Source: Gonocerus acuteangulatus (taxonomy: Eukaryota; Arthropoda; Insecta; Hemiptera; Coreidae). Taken from it: a stretch of DNA of 64,000 nucleotides. Positions 1 to 14,147 of the stretch are shown piece by piece (positions within the stretch are counted from its first letter, which is position 1; every line of letters starts with the position of its first letter). The position numbers and the translations under genes were made by a program. The stretch lies in NCBI GenBank assembly GCA_946811695.1, contig OX328123.1, forward strand, positions 44,263,871 to 44,327,870. Direction: 5' to 3'. Under the pieces are notes generated by a model. That model was not told the origin of the DNA. It did not search any database and saw only the letters and a list, made by a program, of their open reading frames with translations.

Positions 1-1490
1 CTGATTTCAAGTGGGGCAAGTCAAACTTCAATTGGTCAGATTTCAATTGTTACACATTTCAATAAAGGTCACGGTGTTTAAAGGTTTTCTAGTTTGTTTG
101 CATTTTTACCATTATTATTACTAGCTGACAATCAAATTATTAAGTACATTTATAATTATTAAACATTATTATTTTACGATGCGTCACATATCCGACGATT
201 GACATGTAATTAAACTTCCGCAATGAAATCCTGCTCATATCTTTTACCTCAATAACGTAAAATACAAAATTGCTAAAAGAAGAAATAAAAGCCAATAAGT
301 AAATAAACAAAAAAAGAAATAAATAATATAAATTTGAAAAAAAAAAATAAAACGGAAACTAAAAAAAACAAAACAAATAAGATTAAATATTAAATTAACC
401 AACAATAAAATCATTTAATCTAAATATATAAGGAGATGCGTATTATTTTATTTTTTGTCGCATTTGTGCGAGGTGGGCGTTTTGGGTACATTTAATAATA
501 ATATATAGTGTTAAATAACATAAACTGTATTTCTAATAATCAAGGCCTAGACTTATACACATTTTGTGTGCCCAGAAGCATGTAAAAATCTCAAAATCCA
601 CTTTCGGTAATGCAAAGCGAAGTTTTAATTGCCTAACTATTATCCTCGTATTTTTTAGTTTTGTAACCATAAAGCAGATCATTAATCTTAGAGATTAGCT
701 TCATGATATTCTATATGAGACGATGACTTTTAAAATTCCATTTTGTCATAAAAATAATTTCTTTTTTAAAAAGGGTCTTTTTCCTCACAGCCCAAAAATG
801 TTTTGGGTAAATTTATCAAATCCCATAAAAATAAGGAAATGAATGTTTGTGTGGCCTCGTAAATAGTAATCCTAAATAATAATATCAAATAATAAATACT
901 AGCTTAGACATTTTTTGTGTTCCCTGAATAGTTTTACGATTTGGACATAACCTTTTTTGAAAGCAGACGCCTCATATTGTGGTTAATAAATATTTCGACG
1001 GGAATGTTTAAAATCACCTAATCTACAGAAACTAGGAGATATTGTTGAAGGAAATTCAAATTTATACAATTCAACATCTAAACCTGAATTTCTCCTGAAA
1101 TTACTCCATCGAATGAATTTGAATGAATTGCTTCACAGAATGAATTCCTCATCAGTCCATTCCAAAATTAATTCCATGTCGGAAGCTTTTGAATAAACCT
1201 CTGCCCACCTTTTAATTTATATGATACTCGCACCAATCGATCTGAAACTTTAAAAACTTTTTTTTTTTTCTTTTCTTCATGTTTACCGATCTTTGATAGA
1301 TTCACCACTAATTTGCTTGCATTATGCATAGTTAAGTATTTCTGTAAATACTCACAAAAACTGTGAATATTCACAAAAAATCAAGTAATTACAAAAACTA
1401 ATCACATTAAAATATATGAATACAAATTTATTCTCAAAAACGTTCATATATAAATTTATTCGTATTATCGATGATATAATTTTACGAAAG
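1..1490. other. AT-rich stretch without recognisable gene
   Basis: Strongly AT-rich with A-runs around 330-380. The only open frame above 60 codons (minus strand, 1168-1374) is lysine-rich because of an A/T homopolymer and resembles nothing I recognise. No repeat family seen elsewhere in the window is evident here. Confidence 0.6.
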
Positions 1491-1860
1491 TAATTGAAGG
1501 TGGTGTAAGGAAGGATATTGGAGGTGGTAATAGGAAGGATGTAGAGGGTAGTATTGGAAAGGATATTGAAAGTGATATTAGGAAGGTTGTTAGAGAGAAT
1601 ATAGTAGATACCATTAGGAAGTTAATAGAATGTGGTATAAGGAAGGATAATGAAGGTGGTATTAGGAAGGATATTGAACGTGGTATTAGAAAGGATTTAG
1701 AGGGTAGTATTGGAAAGGATATTGAAAGTGGTATTAGGTAGGGTATAGAAGGTGGTGTTAGGAAGAATATAGAAAGTGCCATTAGGAAGGTAATAGAAAG
1801 TGCTATAAGGAAGGATAATGAAGGTGGCATTAGGAAGGATGTAGAAGGAAGGATATTGAA
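1491..1860. repeat. 24-bp minisatellite, about 15 units
   Basis: Direct reading shows a degenerate tandem array with a 24-nt unit close to GAAGGTGGTATTAGGAAGGA plus ATATT-like ending; one unit is longer, breaking the register near 1590. Because 24 is a multiple of three, the minus strand stays open for 121 codons as a Ser/Pro/Ile/Leu repeat. That frame is best explained as an array by-product. Two units in the opposite orientation lie at about 2113-2150. Confidence 0.85.

Positions 1861-4196
<2,336 letters not shown>

Positions 4197-4249
<53 letters not shown>
4197..4249. repeat. (TA)n microsatellite
   Basis: Uninterrupted TA dinucleotides of roughly 50 bp immediately upstream of a LINE remnant. 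Confidence 0.97.
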
Positions 4250-4251
<2 letters not shown>

Positions 4252-4254
4252 GGA

Positions 4255-5295
4255 AAAGAAATATTAATTTAGATAAAACCAAACTCTTAATTATTCCCAT
4301 GGTACGGCTCAGAGAGTGGTCTCAAACGGTACTGAACTAAAAATTACAGATAATGCGAAGTAATTAGGATTCCAGTTCGAAAGTGTACCTAACTTCTAAT
4401 AAAGCAATTATACCACATTTAATTAACAATTACACACTTTAATGCTACTTTAACAGTAATCCGGAATTTCCAAGCAGAATAAATTATGCATTAGACCGAT
4501 TCTCACTTAGGCTTGTCCAGTCTGGAGCTAGATTACACCTAGGCGTTATAAAAAAATGATGAAGTAAGTAAAAAAAAATGGTATTGGATCCGCAGATATT
4601 GTAAATGGCACTACCTACAAGCAAAAACTCCCTACGCTGTACAACATACAAGAAGCTGAACTCCATTTAATAATTTCTTGCCCTAACTCCACCACAACAC
4701 TCAAATATTTACTTCTGAACAGACTCAATTAGTTCACTATACATATAACAGAACACATACACACAACATCCCAAAACAATTCAAATCAAGCAACACATCT
4801 ACAAAGCATAACTATCAGGCGTACACACAACAATATATTGGCTTCCAGAACATGAAGAACTCGGTCTTAGCACGACTGCAGGCGAACAAGCGAAATTGGC
4901 TACTGAAGACTTAACAATCCAACCACTAGACCTTTTTTACCAAAACCTCACGAGACAAGCTAAAAATCAAATAACAAACAAATGGCAAAATTACTGGAAA
5001 AACTTGTGTACTAATAACAAACTGCGACAAATAAAATGGAACATCGCGGAATAGCCTTCCAGTCACAGACAAAATAAAAGAGAAGAAATAGTACTAACTA
5101 GACTCAGAATTGGACATTCACGAATAACACACGAGTACTTAATGACTAAAAAAGAAAAGCCTACATACAAAATATGTAACAGTAAGCTGACCACAAAACA
5201 CATACTAACGGAATGCCGACAACGTCGAAATCTAGACTTACCATATGACGTGCCCAAAATACTTACTAAAAGCTGTCCACATATCCATAGACATG
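4255..5295 (+). pseudogene. degenerate LINE ORF2 remnant (RT C-terminus, RNase H, tail)
   Basis: Translated pieces in shifting frames match the order expected of an RNase H-bearing LINE ORF2. Near 4265-4390 there is a KTKLLII... segment and a GFQFES-like stretch typical of the end of the RT/thumb region. Near 4815-4880 a WLPEHEE-like sequence corresponds to the last RNase H motif (WLPGHKD in the better copy at 21.8 kb). At 5085-5270 comes the conserved C-terminal block TRLRIGHSRITH...C-x2-C...KHILTEC. Many stops and frameshifts intervene, so it is a dead fragment. It is close to the element at 21754-23616, and the zinc-knuckle-like tail (ICNSK...HILTEC) is the best-preserved part. Confidence 0.75.
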
Positions 5296-5305
5296 TTAAA
5301 ACTAT

Positions 5306-5343
5306 TAATAGGTATAGAAAAATGCATTTTTCTATACCTATTA
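5306..5343. repeat. perfect 38-bp palindrome
   Basis: Two 19-nt arms (TAATAGGTATAGAAAAATG and its reverse complement) abut without spacer, just downstream of the LINE remnant. It can form a perfect cruciform or hairpin. Function unknown. Confidence 0.9.
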
Positions 5344-5611
5344 GTGTTATGTTAGTAAATATAGTAACTGTAGTATAAATAGCTATGCTCTAAATAAGGT
5401 TTTGTCCTGAATTCTGTTCACCAATCGAATAAATTTTGTTTTATCCCCTCTTGTAACTTTCGTTGTATTTAATTCTATAAGTTATTGAACATTTAAATTT
5501 GTATTTGTTTTATTTTAAAAAGAGCAAATCGCCGTCGTTGCGGAGTTCGTAAATTTAAAAAAAAAGAAGAAATATGTAAAACCTTTGAATTCATATATAT
5601 ATGTATATATG

Positions 5612-5678
<67 letters not shown>

Positions 5679-6654
5679 TTATATATATATAGTTATTATT
5701 ATTATTATAATAAGATGGTGACCCTATTTACCCAATATATTTTAATGTAGCAGAAGGACAAATTTCAAACAAAACACCCACTTCCTTCAATGTTTCACTA
5801 CTCCTTTAATGTTGCACTCCAGCTCAGGTTCTCCAGAATATTAGTCGAGTGCTCTACCACTGAGTTAACCTCGCTCCCAAATATTTCATTAAAAATTATT
5901 AAGTATACAAAACCTGCTTTCTATTTAGAGCATCTATGGACGCTGTTACCGCAATCAACAGTTTTACCTTCAAGTGTGGAGAGAAATGTTTCTAGACTCT
6001 TCGAGTTTATTTCCCAATTAAACTCACCCTGCCGTACACCATCCCTCAAAAGCCAAGAATGCCTTTAGGAATGTCAAAATCATCCGTCAAAGTCATAAAG
6101 TGCAATTATTATTATAACGTAATACCATCAAATATATATATAAGTTGACTGCATGAAGGGGAATCGTAAAAGTCACTAATTTTTTACCTTGGCTTCAAAA
6201 ATTAGTTCCCAACCAAATTAAGAAAATAAAACTGCTGTTAGTGAAATTTTAAAGCCTAACTTTCTGGAATATAAAATAATTATTAGTTAAGCTAATATTG
6301 GCTTAAGAATTCTTCAAAGTTTCGACCATCGAATATCCTGACTCCTTTGTTAGCTCCTCTTATTTCCCATTATCTTCTTTTTCGGGGAGGTTTTACGGAG
6401 TTTCTTTCAGACAAAGAATAAAAAAGAAAAAAAAAAACTTTTTAAAAACCCTTTTTATATTTTTCCTTGCTCTAAGTCCCTACAGAAATCCGTTTATTCC
6501 TTAACACTCTGTACAAATCATCAACTAATTGTATATTTTTTGTATCTAATACTGATTGATAATCAATTTATAAGATTATCCATATTACATTTATAATATG
6601 GAGAGCTGTATAAGTTGTTTACTACAATGTAAATAATTACTAGTATAAAAGAAG
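5344..6654. other. non-coding with (TA)n tract
   Basis: A TA-rich microsatellite occupies about 5593-5690. The rest is AT-rich; the 92-codon frame at 5790-6068 has no recognisable domain. Nothing else supportable. Confidence 0.5.
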
Positions 6655-6745
6655 ATAAGAAGTGGTTACACACAAGACTTTGAATTGGACGTACACGAAT
6701 AACCCAGGGGCATTCAAAGACCAAAGAAAGCCTACTTGAAATGTA
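6655..6745 (+). pseudogene. short LINE C-terminal scrap
   Basis: The nucleotide string around 6676-6720 reads, in a broken frame, like the RLRIGRTRITQGH block of RNase H LINEs found better preserved at 5.1, 22.5 and 30.0 kb. Too short and mutated for more than a tentative call. Confidence 0.4.
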
Positions 6746-6825
6746 CTGACGACAACAATTCCTGTAGTCTTGAAGCTATTTACATCTACTAGAAAAACTA
6801 ACACATTCCAATGTCTTTGATTTCA

Positions 6826-7803
6826 GTGTTGAGCAAAATTAACGTTAGTCTACTAAACTAACAATTCATTCTAGCTATAAATAGGTAAACTCAAGTTATA
6901 TTATTAGTATTAGTTTAGTTTTAGATTTGTAAAATTATTAATCGTGTGTAGGAGTATTTTCTTAATAAATAGTTGTTTTTAGTTTTATTATCCGTTATTA
7001 GGCCTGTCGTCCACTGTAACCGAAAAGCTGCAAAATGAATTCGTCCGAATTCGGACGAATACGCACGAACAATCCCAACACGAGGCTCCATCATGGACCG
7101 CGTCCATTGGGCCGTATCGTTCATCCGAATTCGGACGAACTGGTCCGAAGTGCGAACCGATCCCATCCTGCTGGGATTTATAGTTGCGAATAGTCATGGT
7201 TGAAAATGAACTATGAGTACGAGCCATCAAGTCTACTGCGAATTCGGACGAATACTGATCAAATGGACGAACGCCGTTCGTCCGAATTCGTTGCTTCGGA
7301 GTTCGCAGCTTTGCGGATCCAGTGGACGAGCGGCCTTAGGAAAGTAATTTAAGCAAAAGTTAATTTATGATTTTAGTTTTAGTTATGAATTAGTTCATTG
7401 CATACTTTGATTCAGAACAAAAAAAAATAGGCATCTATGTATTTTTGTTTAAATAAAGAGTGTTTATTTATGAACTATAATGGAAAAAATATAAGGTTAC
7501 AACTTCGGCGTATTTAAAACAAAATGAAAACAAGTTCTTTAGTTTTAATCATTTACTTAATTATGGAAATAACACATGATTTACAATAATTCACACCATT
7601 TTTTTAAAAATAAACTAAACTAAACTGAAATAAAGCTTTAATTAAGTTTTTAATCAATTCCCAATAATTTAGTTTTAGCCTTAACTAATATCCATTTGTT
7701 AATTTAATTTTAGTTTTCGATTTTTTTTTGGTTGCAATTTTTACTTTAGATTTACTTTATCCTATAAACGGAATGTAGTTTTAATTTTTAGTTTTGCCAA
7801 CAT
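6826..7803. mobile_element. possible older TIR repeat rich in AACTAAAA motifs, hosting a younger MITE
   Basis: The left end contains TGTTGAGCAAAATTAACG and the reverse complement of the right end contains TGTTGGCAAAACTAAAAATT, an imperfect inverted repeat. The interior is full of TTAGTTTTAG blocks. Its right 150 bp (7565-7712) recurs in reverse orientation at 9527-9660. The PIF-type MITE at 7001-7335 sits inside. Boundaries are inferred and no target duplication is clear. Confidence 0.4.
7001..7335. mobile_element. PIF/Harbinger-type (Tourist-like) MITE
   Basis: The 335-bp element is bounded by direct TTA duplications (6998-7000 and 7336-7338). Its terminal inverted repeats begin GGCC and share GTCCACTG and AAAGCTGC over about 35 bp. 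The 3-bp TWA target and GGSC-like termini are the hallmark of PIF/Harbinger elements. Inside, the palindrome GAATTCGGACGAA (or its inverse) recurs several times, so both strands look alike; the two overlapping ~80-codon frames are by-products. No transposase is encoded, so it is non-autonomous. Confidence 0.75.
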
Positions 7804-8654
7804 TGTTTGTTTTGTTCTCTCTTTTTATTAAGCAAAAGCTCTGCTGAGCGAAAGCTCTAATATCTGATTACTGAACTATGTAACTGATCAGTTATACCTT
7901 ATCATACAATTTAAAACATCATTAAGTGGCTAAACGAGAAGGTAGCGAATAATTAAAATGACAATGTACACAAAAAAGTACGTAATATCTGTGAAATAGT
8001 TTGAATTATTTTATATTTCCTTAAATCTTCGCAATTTGTGGTAAAATAATCATTTCCTATCAGGTATCAGGTAGACCAGGCTGAGCTTCTACACCGAGAC
8101 TTAGCAAAAGGTACGTTCAGTGTTCGGTTATAATTTGGAATTATTCCTAAAATGTTTTAATTATCTGGTCCTTTATATTTTTGTGTCTTCATTTATTAGT
8201 TTAATGGGAAGCATTGTGAAAAAGGAGTGAATAGAGATCCAATAGTCTAATGATGCCATTTGCAAGGAAGTAGGAGAAAATAGGCCGGTAATTGAGGGAG
8301 AGCATTTAGGGGGAGGGGGGAGGGAGTTTTTGCTACAATCTGCTCCAATTAGTGAAGCAGATCAGCTGGTAGTGAATTAGAGCGAGGAAAAGAAAGACCC
8401 GACCAGGTTCAGGAACAATTTATTTTCTATGTTCATATACTTGACGCTCATTAATGAAAAAATATGTGAAATAATTCACCCTATAAAACCTCCAAACATA
8501 TATACAGTAGCGCTCAAAAGTATTTTCACAAGGACAATAATTGGGATAATATATTACAAATAACAAATATTCAATTATTTGTTATTAGGTATAAGAAACT
8601 TGATTTGTCTATATATTTTTGTAAACAAAATTAAAATTCAGAAAAAAATTACAA
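7804..8654. other. non-coding, no gene seen
   Basis: AT-rich with a short purine-rich, G-rich island near 8280-8330. No motif shared with other parts of the window was noticed. Confidence 0.5.
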
Positions 8655-9512
8655 AAACTCTAACGTGCTTCGTCACGGCAGATAAGAAGTTATTTTATTG
8701 CGTTAAATAATTTATTATCAAAATTAAAGTTACTATATAATTTTGTGCAGTTTATTATAGCACGGTTCCCCTCATACTATATGTTATTCATCAACAGATA
8801 AGTAATCAAAGTATAACGTTTCGTGACAATAGGGCGCTACGGGCCAGTGTCAACAAACAAAGAAGCTAGGGAAAACTCGTTATCTATAGGTTACAAGTTA
8901 TACCAGTAGAGGTTAAAATTCGATGTCAATAATAAATGGACGTCGAAATTTGAAAGTTATGTTTATAAGATGCCATTTGGAAACACCCATTATATTTCCA
9001 AGCATCTCGAAGAAGTGTTCTGACTGGGGATGCTGATGGGTGTGGAGGCTGTGCAAGGGTTCGGGATATTATTACCTCGGATAGACCATCACCAGGTATA
9101 GCGTAAACTCTATGGGTGACAAGTTGCAATGAACATTAAAATGGTGATTTTGTCCCTCATAAACTCTAAGAGGGACAGTTTATTCTAAATAATTCAAGGT
9201 CTGCCATAATAGTTGATTTTAACCGCAAATAAAAATAATATTATGAAATAGAGACAGTACGGTAACAACTGACCTGTTATCATCCTAGGCTAGGATTCCT
9301 AACAACTCATGCTGCCGAGGCTTGCCTGCTCTAACCATCTAAAAATTCAAATCCCTCTAAAAATACTTAAAAATTTGAATAACAAAAAATACTTTCTTAG
9401 CGAATTTTTACGTTATAAAGGGAGTTTCGATACAAAATTTCAAAATTTTTTGTCAAGTGGTTTGGGCTGGGCGATGATACGTCAAAGAGTGTGTAAGTGT
9501 GTGACACTCCCT
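8655..9512 (-). mobile_element. degenerate non-autonomous Helitron copy
   Basis: The sequence is collinear with the well-bounded Helitrons at 15125-15772 and 19322-20477: the CACGGCAGATAAG terminal hairpin region (8668-8690), the GCACGGTTCCC block near 8761, the ACCTCGGATAGACCATC block near 9071 and the GTTTGGGCTGGGCGATGAT block near 9460. The CTAG terminus has decayed by a short deletion and the other end is truncated. Near 8905-8945 it carries a TCAATAATAAATGGACGT string resembling the tail of SINE-B, suggesting a nested insertion. No Rep/helicase coding sequence. Confidence 0.65.
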
Positions 9513-9526
9513 TCATTACGCACGAA

Positions 9527-9660
9527 AACTAAAATTAAATTAACTAATAGTTATTAGTTCAAACTAAGACTAAAAATGAATTATTGGGAATTGATTAAAT
9601 ACTGAAATAAAGCTTTATTTTAGTTTAGTTTTATAAAAATAATGTGAATTAATGTAAAAA
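9527..9660. repeat. inverted copy of the 7565-7712 repeat
   Basis: Reads AAACTAAAATTAAATTAACT...ATTATTGGGAATTGATTAA...AAAGCTTTATTT, the reverse complement of 7565-7712 with few changes. The two copies form a dispersed inverted pair about 1.8 kb apart. Confidence 0.7.
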
Positions 9661-10683
9661 AAAACGTGAAATTGGAGTTAGATCTTCGTTTAAAAAACAA
9701 ACAATGCATGCACCCAAAAAAGCATGGTATGCATTCGACAGCACATTTATGCAGAAATACTAACCAAAAAACAGAGTGAAAACAGTCCTTCATTTGGAGC
9801 CTTGACACCAAAAAGAGTGGCAATTGGGGAATTTTCGAAAATGTTGAATATCTCGAAAACCAACGGACTTTTACTAAACATATTTTCCTGATCCGACACA
9901 CCGTCCTCTATCCGTAGGTACCATATTATCCATTCATTACGCCATATCCTGAATATCATAAAGCCTCAACAGATGATCTATGAAAAATAAAGAATATAGC
10001 ATACAAATTTGTCTGTATACAAAATGCAATATAACGGATTATTAATAACAGATACTCGGTTATTGAGAGTGACTTATACATTTTTTATTCAAGTCATCCC
10101 ATTTATAAAGTTTACAGGCTGCGTAGAAGTAAAACAGATGAGAATTATTTATGATACACATCGGTGGCAGATTATCTTTTGCTTAAGTAATCGTTAAATC
10201 GTTAATTATAGGAAATTCCATGTAGTTTCTGAACATACTAAGAAATAGGCGTTTCCATGACTTCAAAGGGAGCGAAAAAATAATAACTTAAAAAAAAAAA
10301 ATAAATAAAAGGAGGATTTTTTGAGTAATATTAGATATTAACGTTTTGAAATATACCCCTATCGTACTAGTTGAACAAGGATTCGAACGAGACAATTTAT
10401 CGACCTATTCCCGTAATTCAATTAGACGAATATTTTCATCCCTTCGAGATAATTTAATTAGGTGGAAAGGAACTGAGAATGTATCTTTCTTTTGTACGGG
10501 GTTTCAATACGTTTTCATCACAGAATAGTTACTGAACAAGCACATTTTAATTTAGTTACTGGCTGTAAGTTTATACAGGATTATAAAACTCCCTTCCTGA
10601 TTTGTCTGACAGCCTGCTGTACGAGCTCGGCCGATCATCAATCCGAAGACTTGCCAAATAAAATTAAACTAAATATTTATTTT
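9661..10683. other. non-coding, no gene seen
   Basis: Several 60-93-codon frames on both strands have no recognisable domain and overlap each other. No repeat family identified. Confidence 0.5.
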
Positions 10684-10790
10684 GGAGAGCCGCTGGCAGT
10701 GTTAAGGCGTGAGCACTTAACACTCCGTGTCAAAGGTCGTGGGTTCGATTCCTACTATGGGTGCTACTAGGTCCTACTATGGTGGCTTTT
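10684..10790 (+). mobile_element. SINE-B (tRNA-derived SINE), head fragment
   Basis: Starts GGAGAGCCGCTGGCAGTGTT and carries a Pol III B-box-like GGGTTCGATTCC. It matches the first 100 bp of the full SINE-B copy at 21014-21230 but lacks the tail. Non-coding; any transcription would be by RNA polymerase III. Confidence 0.7.
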
Positions 10791-10879
10791 CTTTAGAAAA
10801 ATGAAGTTTCCAGAGTTATGTTTACACATGGTACCTATTACACTACGTAATAAATACAAAAAAAACTCATATTATCGTA

Positions 10880-11568
10880 TTTTGATCTAACGCAGGAACA
10901 GGATACAGTCACTCTAGTGGTAGAAAGCGCTCCTTGCGGCGGCTTTGTGAACCTACGTCTGGCGGGCTTTTCTATTGAAATATATTACAAATTAAACCCC
11001 CGCTTTCCGATTGACCGATTCAGCTCATTTTTACAACACTTCTTTCTCATGAGTTACCCACGACGTATACGTAATGTATACGTTTCGTTACAATACAGCA
11101 GAAATTACGACCGGTATGAGTATATTAGGAATTTGGGTCCGGAGTAACCCCCCCCCCCCTTCTAATGAACCGATTTTGTTTATTTTTACAACACATATTT
11201 ACCTGTAGATTACCACTATGAATACCGAGTTTCGTCGAAATATACCAAAAATCACGGCTGGTAGTGGCGAATTGGTATTGTGGGTCCGGAGTAACCCCCC
11301 CCCCCCCTTCTAATGAACCGATTTAGTTCATTTTTATATCTCACTTTTCTCTCTATATATTACCACTACGAATACCAAGTTTCGTTGAAATATAAGAAAT
11401 ATTACGGCTGACATAGTCAAATTAGTGTTTTGGGTTCGGGGTAAACCCCCCCTTCCGGTGGACCGACTTTGGTGGTTAACGAACTCGTTCAATCGTTTGC
11501 TAATTGAATGCTATATACCAAGTTTCGTGACGAAAAAACAAAAACTCTGGCCGCTATCGTGTTAACAG

Positions 11569-11626
<58 letters not shown>

Positions 11627-11756
11627 TTTAACGGGGGTCATTTTCGGTGTCTACTAGGTAGGATCGATAAAGGTTTGAAGAAATTTTTCAAAAATTCCGT
11701 CATGAGTCCAACCTCAATAGCTACTTTCCTTCGGAGGAAAGTGCTAAAAAAAAATA
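10880..11756 (+). mobile_element. REP-B composite repeat, longest copy
   Basis: About 880 bp built from successive modules of roughly 135 bp. Each has a poly-C run (near 11148, 11297 and 11447), an ACCGATT(T)...TCATTTTTA block, and a coding-looking GAATACCRAGTTTCGT block. A (TA)n tract follows at 11574-11622, then AAATTTTAACGGGGGTC and a terminal AGGAAAGTGCTAAAAA. The left part recurs in reverse at 35690-35900 and the right 130 bp at 29291-29420. No intact ORF. Class unknown; a non-autonomous element or the 3' portion of a larger one is possible. Confidence 0.6.
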
Positions 11757-12359
11757 CAAGAATAAACCGTTCAGTTGGCCACACACAGAATTTGACATAA
11801 CAAACCGTCTTGTATCAAATGCAGTAAAATCATTCTTTATTTATTTATCTGGTTTTAGAGCTAGCAACTGGGCGATTAGCTTTATAAACACGTAGAGTGC
11901 AAACAAAATAAAAGATCTAGCAGATCAAAAATAAATAAAGGAGTAACTACATTAAAGGAAAACACCTATTTACGGAATGCGGATTACAAAATCAAATAAA
12001 TGTCCCACAAGTCATTAACGTATGGTTGTAGTATGATAAGAGCAATTTGCAGACTTCAGCTAAATAGTTTTTCAAACTAGAGAAATTCTCAAATCCATAT
12101 TTTTGGGAATTAAGAAATCAAATAGCTACACAAAAATAATAAATAAAATATAGGGAGAAAACCACTTTATAACATTAACTTGATGACGCATTTCGTAGAA
12201 CTATCAGCTTAATCCACTAAAATGCCAGTTGAAATAATAAAATCAAATTTTTATCAAAAATACAAATAATCTACATTACAACAAATAATATTGTATCATG
12301 AAAACAATAAAATCAAATTTCTTTAGTAAATAAATTAGTATTAACTCTGTCCTCCTTGT
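11757..12359. other. non-coding; faint LINE scrap
   Basis: No intact gene. Around 11965-12010 the text TTTACGGAATGCGGATTACA could encode the FTECGLQ-like end of the LINE tail block (compare HILTEC in the 5.2 and 22.6 kb copies), which is weak evidence. Confidence 0.35.
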
Positions 12360-12410
12360 TTTACAGCCCTGATGAAGGCTTGAATTTCATGCCGAAGCGT
12401 TGCCAAAAAG
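12360..12410 (+). ncRNA. hammerhead-ribozyme-like motif, weakened core
   Basis: Core box CTGATGA at 12369-12375, a helix II candidate GGCTTGAATTTCATGCC, then GAAGC where GAAAC is canonical. The A-to-G change at position 15.1 would still allow a G-U pair, but activity would probably be reduced. Homologous to the motif at 57195-57245. Confidence 0.5.
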
Positions 12411-12520
12411 TTAAACATATTTTCTTGAAAAAAAAATGATGTTTTATTAAGATACCATGACCGAACCCTGACAAGTTCTACCTTTGCATCACCAACGGTC
12501 AACGATCTCCTCTTCATACA
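12360..12520 (+). mobile_element. Penelope-like element 3' end fragment
   Basis: Collinear with the 3' end of the second Penelope-like family at 57190-57350: TTTTTACAGCCCTGA..., a stem-loop, GCCGAAGCGTT, an A-rich stretch, TGTTTTATT, CTGACCGAAACCC-like text and a final ACGGTC block. No coding sequence remains. Confidence 0.65.
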
Positions 12521-13888
12521 TTAAAAAAGTATTGAAAATTAAAGGAATAAATTTATTTTGGGAAACTATAATATAGATCCAAACGGTTAAGAATATTATC
12601 AGAGATGGCAAATCTTTTCTTCCAAAATATCTTCATTGTGATTGACTAATATATTTGATAAAAATAATGTTAAAATAACTTATACATTGATTGGTCCCAA
12701 GCGGCCTGATCAAAAAGTGGTAAGCTGTATGCAAGAATGTTTAATGAAGTGAATCGGGACGCACCATTTATAATTATGTATAAAAACATTTTCCACTCAT
12801 TCTACTTCTTTAAAATTCCATAATAATCAATCAAATGCCTTTCCCATAATCTACTTTCGAACTCGGAATATCCAGAACATAATTCGAGAAACAGTGATAG
12901 AAAGAAGCCCCTATACAAAGATACATTTGATAAAATTGTTCTATGAGTCTCGTTGTAAATTCCTTTTGAACAATATAACTATTATCCCATGGAAATATTT
13001 TAATGAATCCGAATGACACAGTACTGATATAAATCCCAGATAGGATGGAGGAATGAATGTGCTGCTTTTCAGCTCCGAGTTAAGCTCCAACAGCCAATAA
13101 AAGCAAGCAAGGGAAATTGAGGGATTCTACCAAATAGCTGGGAGCTTTGCAATGGAGCACGACCAATCACTCGGCATGGGCCTTTTTTAAACGGATATTC
13201 TCTTATATTAAACCGGCACTTCTAAATTCGTTCAATGTGGAAAAAATATCATAGATTGATCGAATGTTATAGTACTAAGAGAAACAAAGCCTAATATTAT
13301 CCGATACAATTTTTTAATGATTATTAGGTCATTCAAGGGAATTATTGTCATCATCAGAATATAATGAAGAAATATCGAAGTATTTATACGATAAGCAGTC
13401 AGGGAATAGATGCGATTCGGCGATAGAAACATCGATACGCAGCCTTCGTTAGGTAAAAGACTAATAACAAACGGAATAATGAAACTGATAAATAAATATG
13501 GTAGTTTTTTACCACAAATCATTGATAAGAACAATCATTTTGTTAACCCAAGTAACAGAACATTATAACACAGAACAATAGTTTTTTCATAGAGCAGCGT
13601 ATGGACAGATAATCAAAAACATAAAATTACCAATGAATGTCGGGGGTTGAGAAAGACCAAAGTTTGCAGTTAAGTGACTATGGTGAAAATATAGAAAAAA
13701 AACTGGATTCGTCCAGGGTACATGAAACTAGTCACAAAAAAGAGGTGGGGAAGGTTGGGAAAGATCAAAGAGGTTTTAAGGAGAAACAGTGTTATGGATG
13801 GACACCTAGAGGGAAAAGATAGGACATGGAAAAATACTATCTAGTAGGTCCGGAGAGTTTATGGAAAATATAGGAGTAGATAGGATTG
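12521..13888. other. non-coding, no gene seen
   Basis: Open frames of 61-100 codons are AT-rich and featureless. The segment ends with AAATATTTATAAT (13889-13901), the target duplication of the following SINE. Confidence 0.5.
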
Positions 13889-13892
13889 AAAT

Positions 13893-13901
<9 letters not shown>

Positions 13902-13984
<83 letters not shown>

Positions 13985-14147
13985 GGCGCATCTACTTCTA
14001 GGTCATTAGCGCCGACATCCAGGGTGCAGCGAGGAATTTTCCCAGCGAGCCTTGAGATGAGAAAATTCCTGCCGGAGGTGGGAATCGAACCCACCATCTC
14101 CCGCTTATGAATCCAGCGTGCTAGCCACTAGACTACGGGAGACCCCA
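13902..14147 (-). mobile_element. SINE-A (tRNA-derived SINE) with about 80-nt poly(A) tail
   Basis: On the minus strand: a tRNA-like head (GGGTCTCCCGTAGTCTAGTG... with GGTTCGATTCCCACC as B box), a body ending CTAGAAGTAGATGCGCCGTA, then an uninterrupted A tail seen as T at 13902-13981. Perfect 13-bp target duplications AAATATTTATAAT flank it (13889-13901 and 14148-14160). Intact duplications and a pure tail indicate a recent LINE-driven insertion. Confidence 0.92.
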
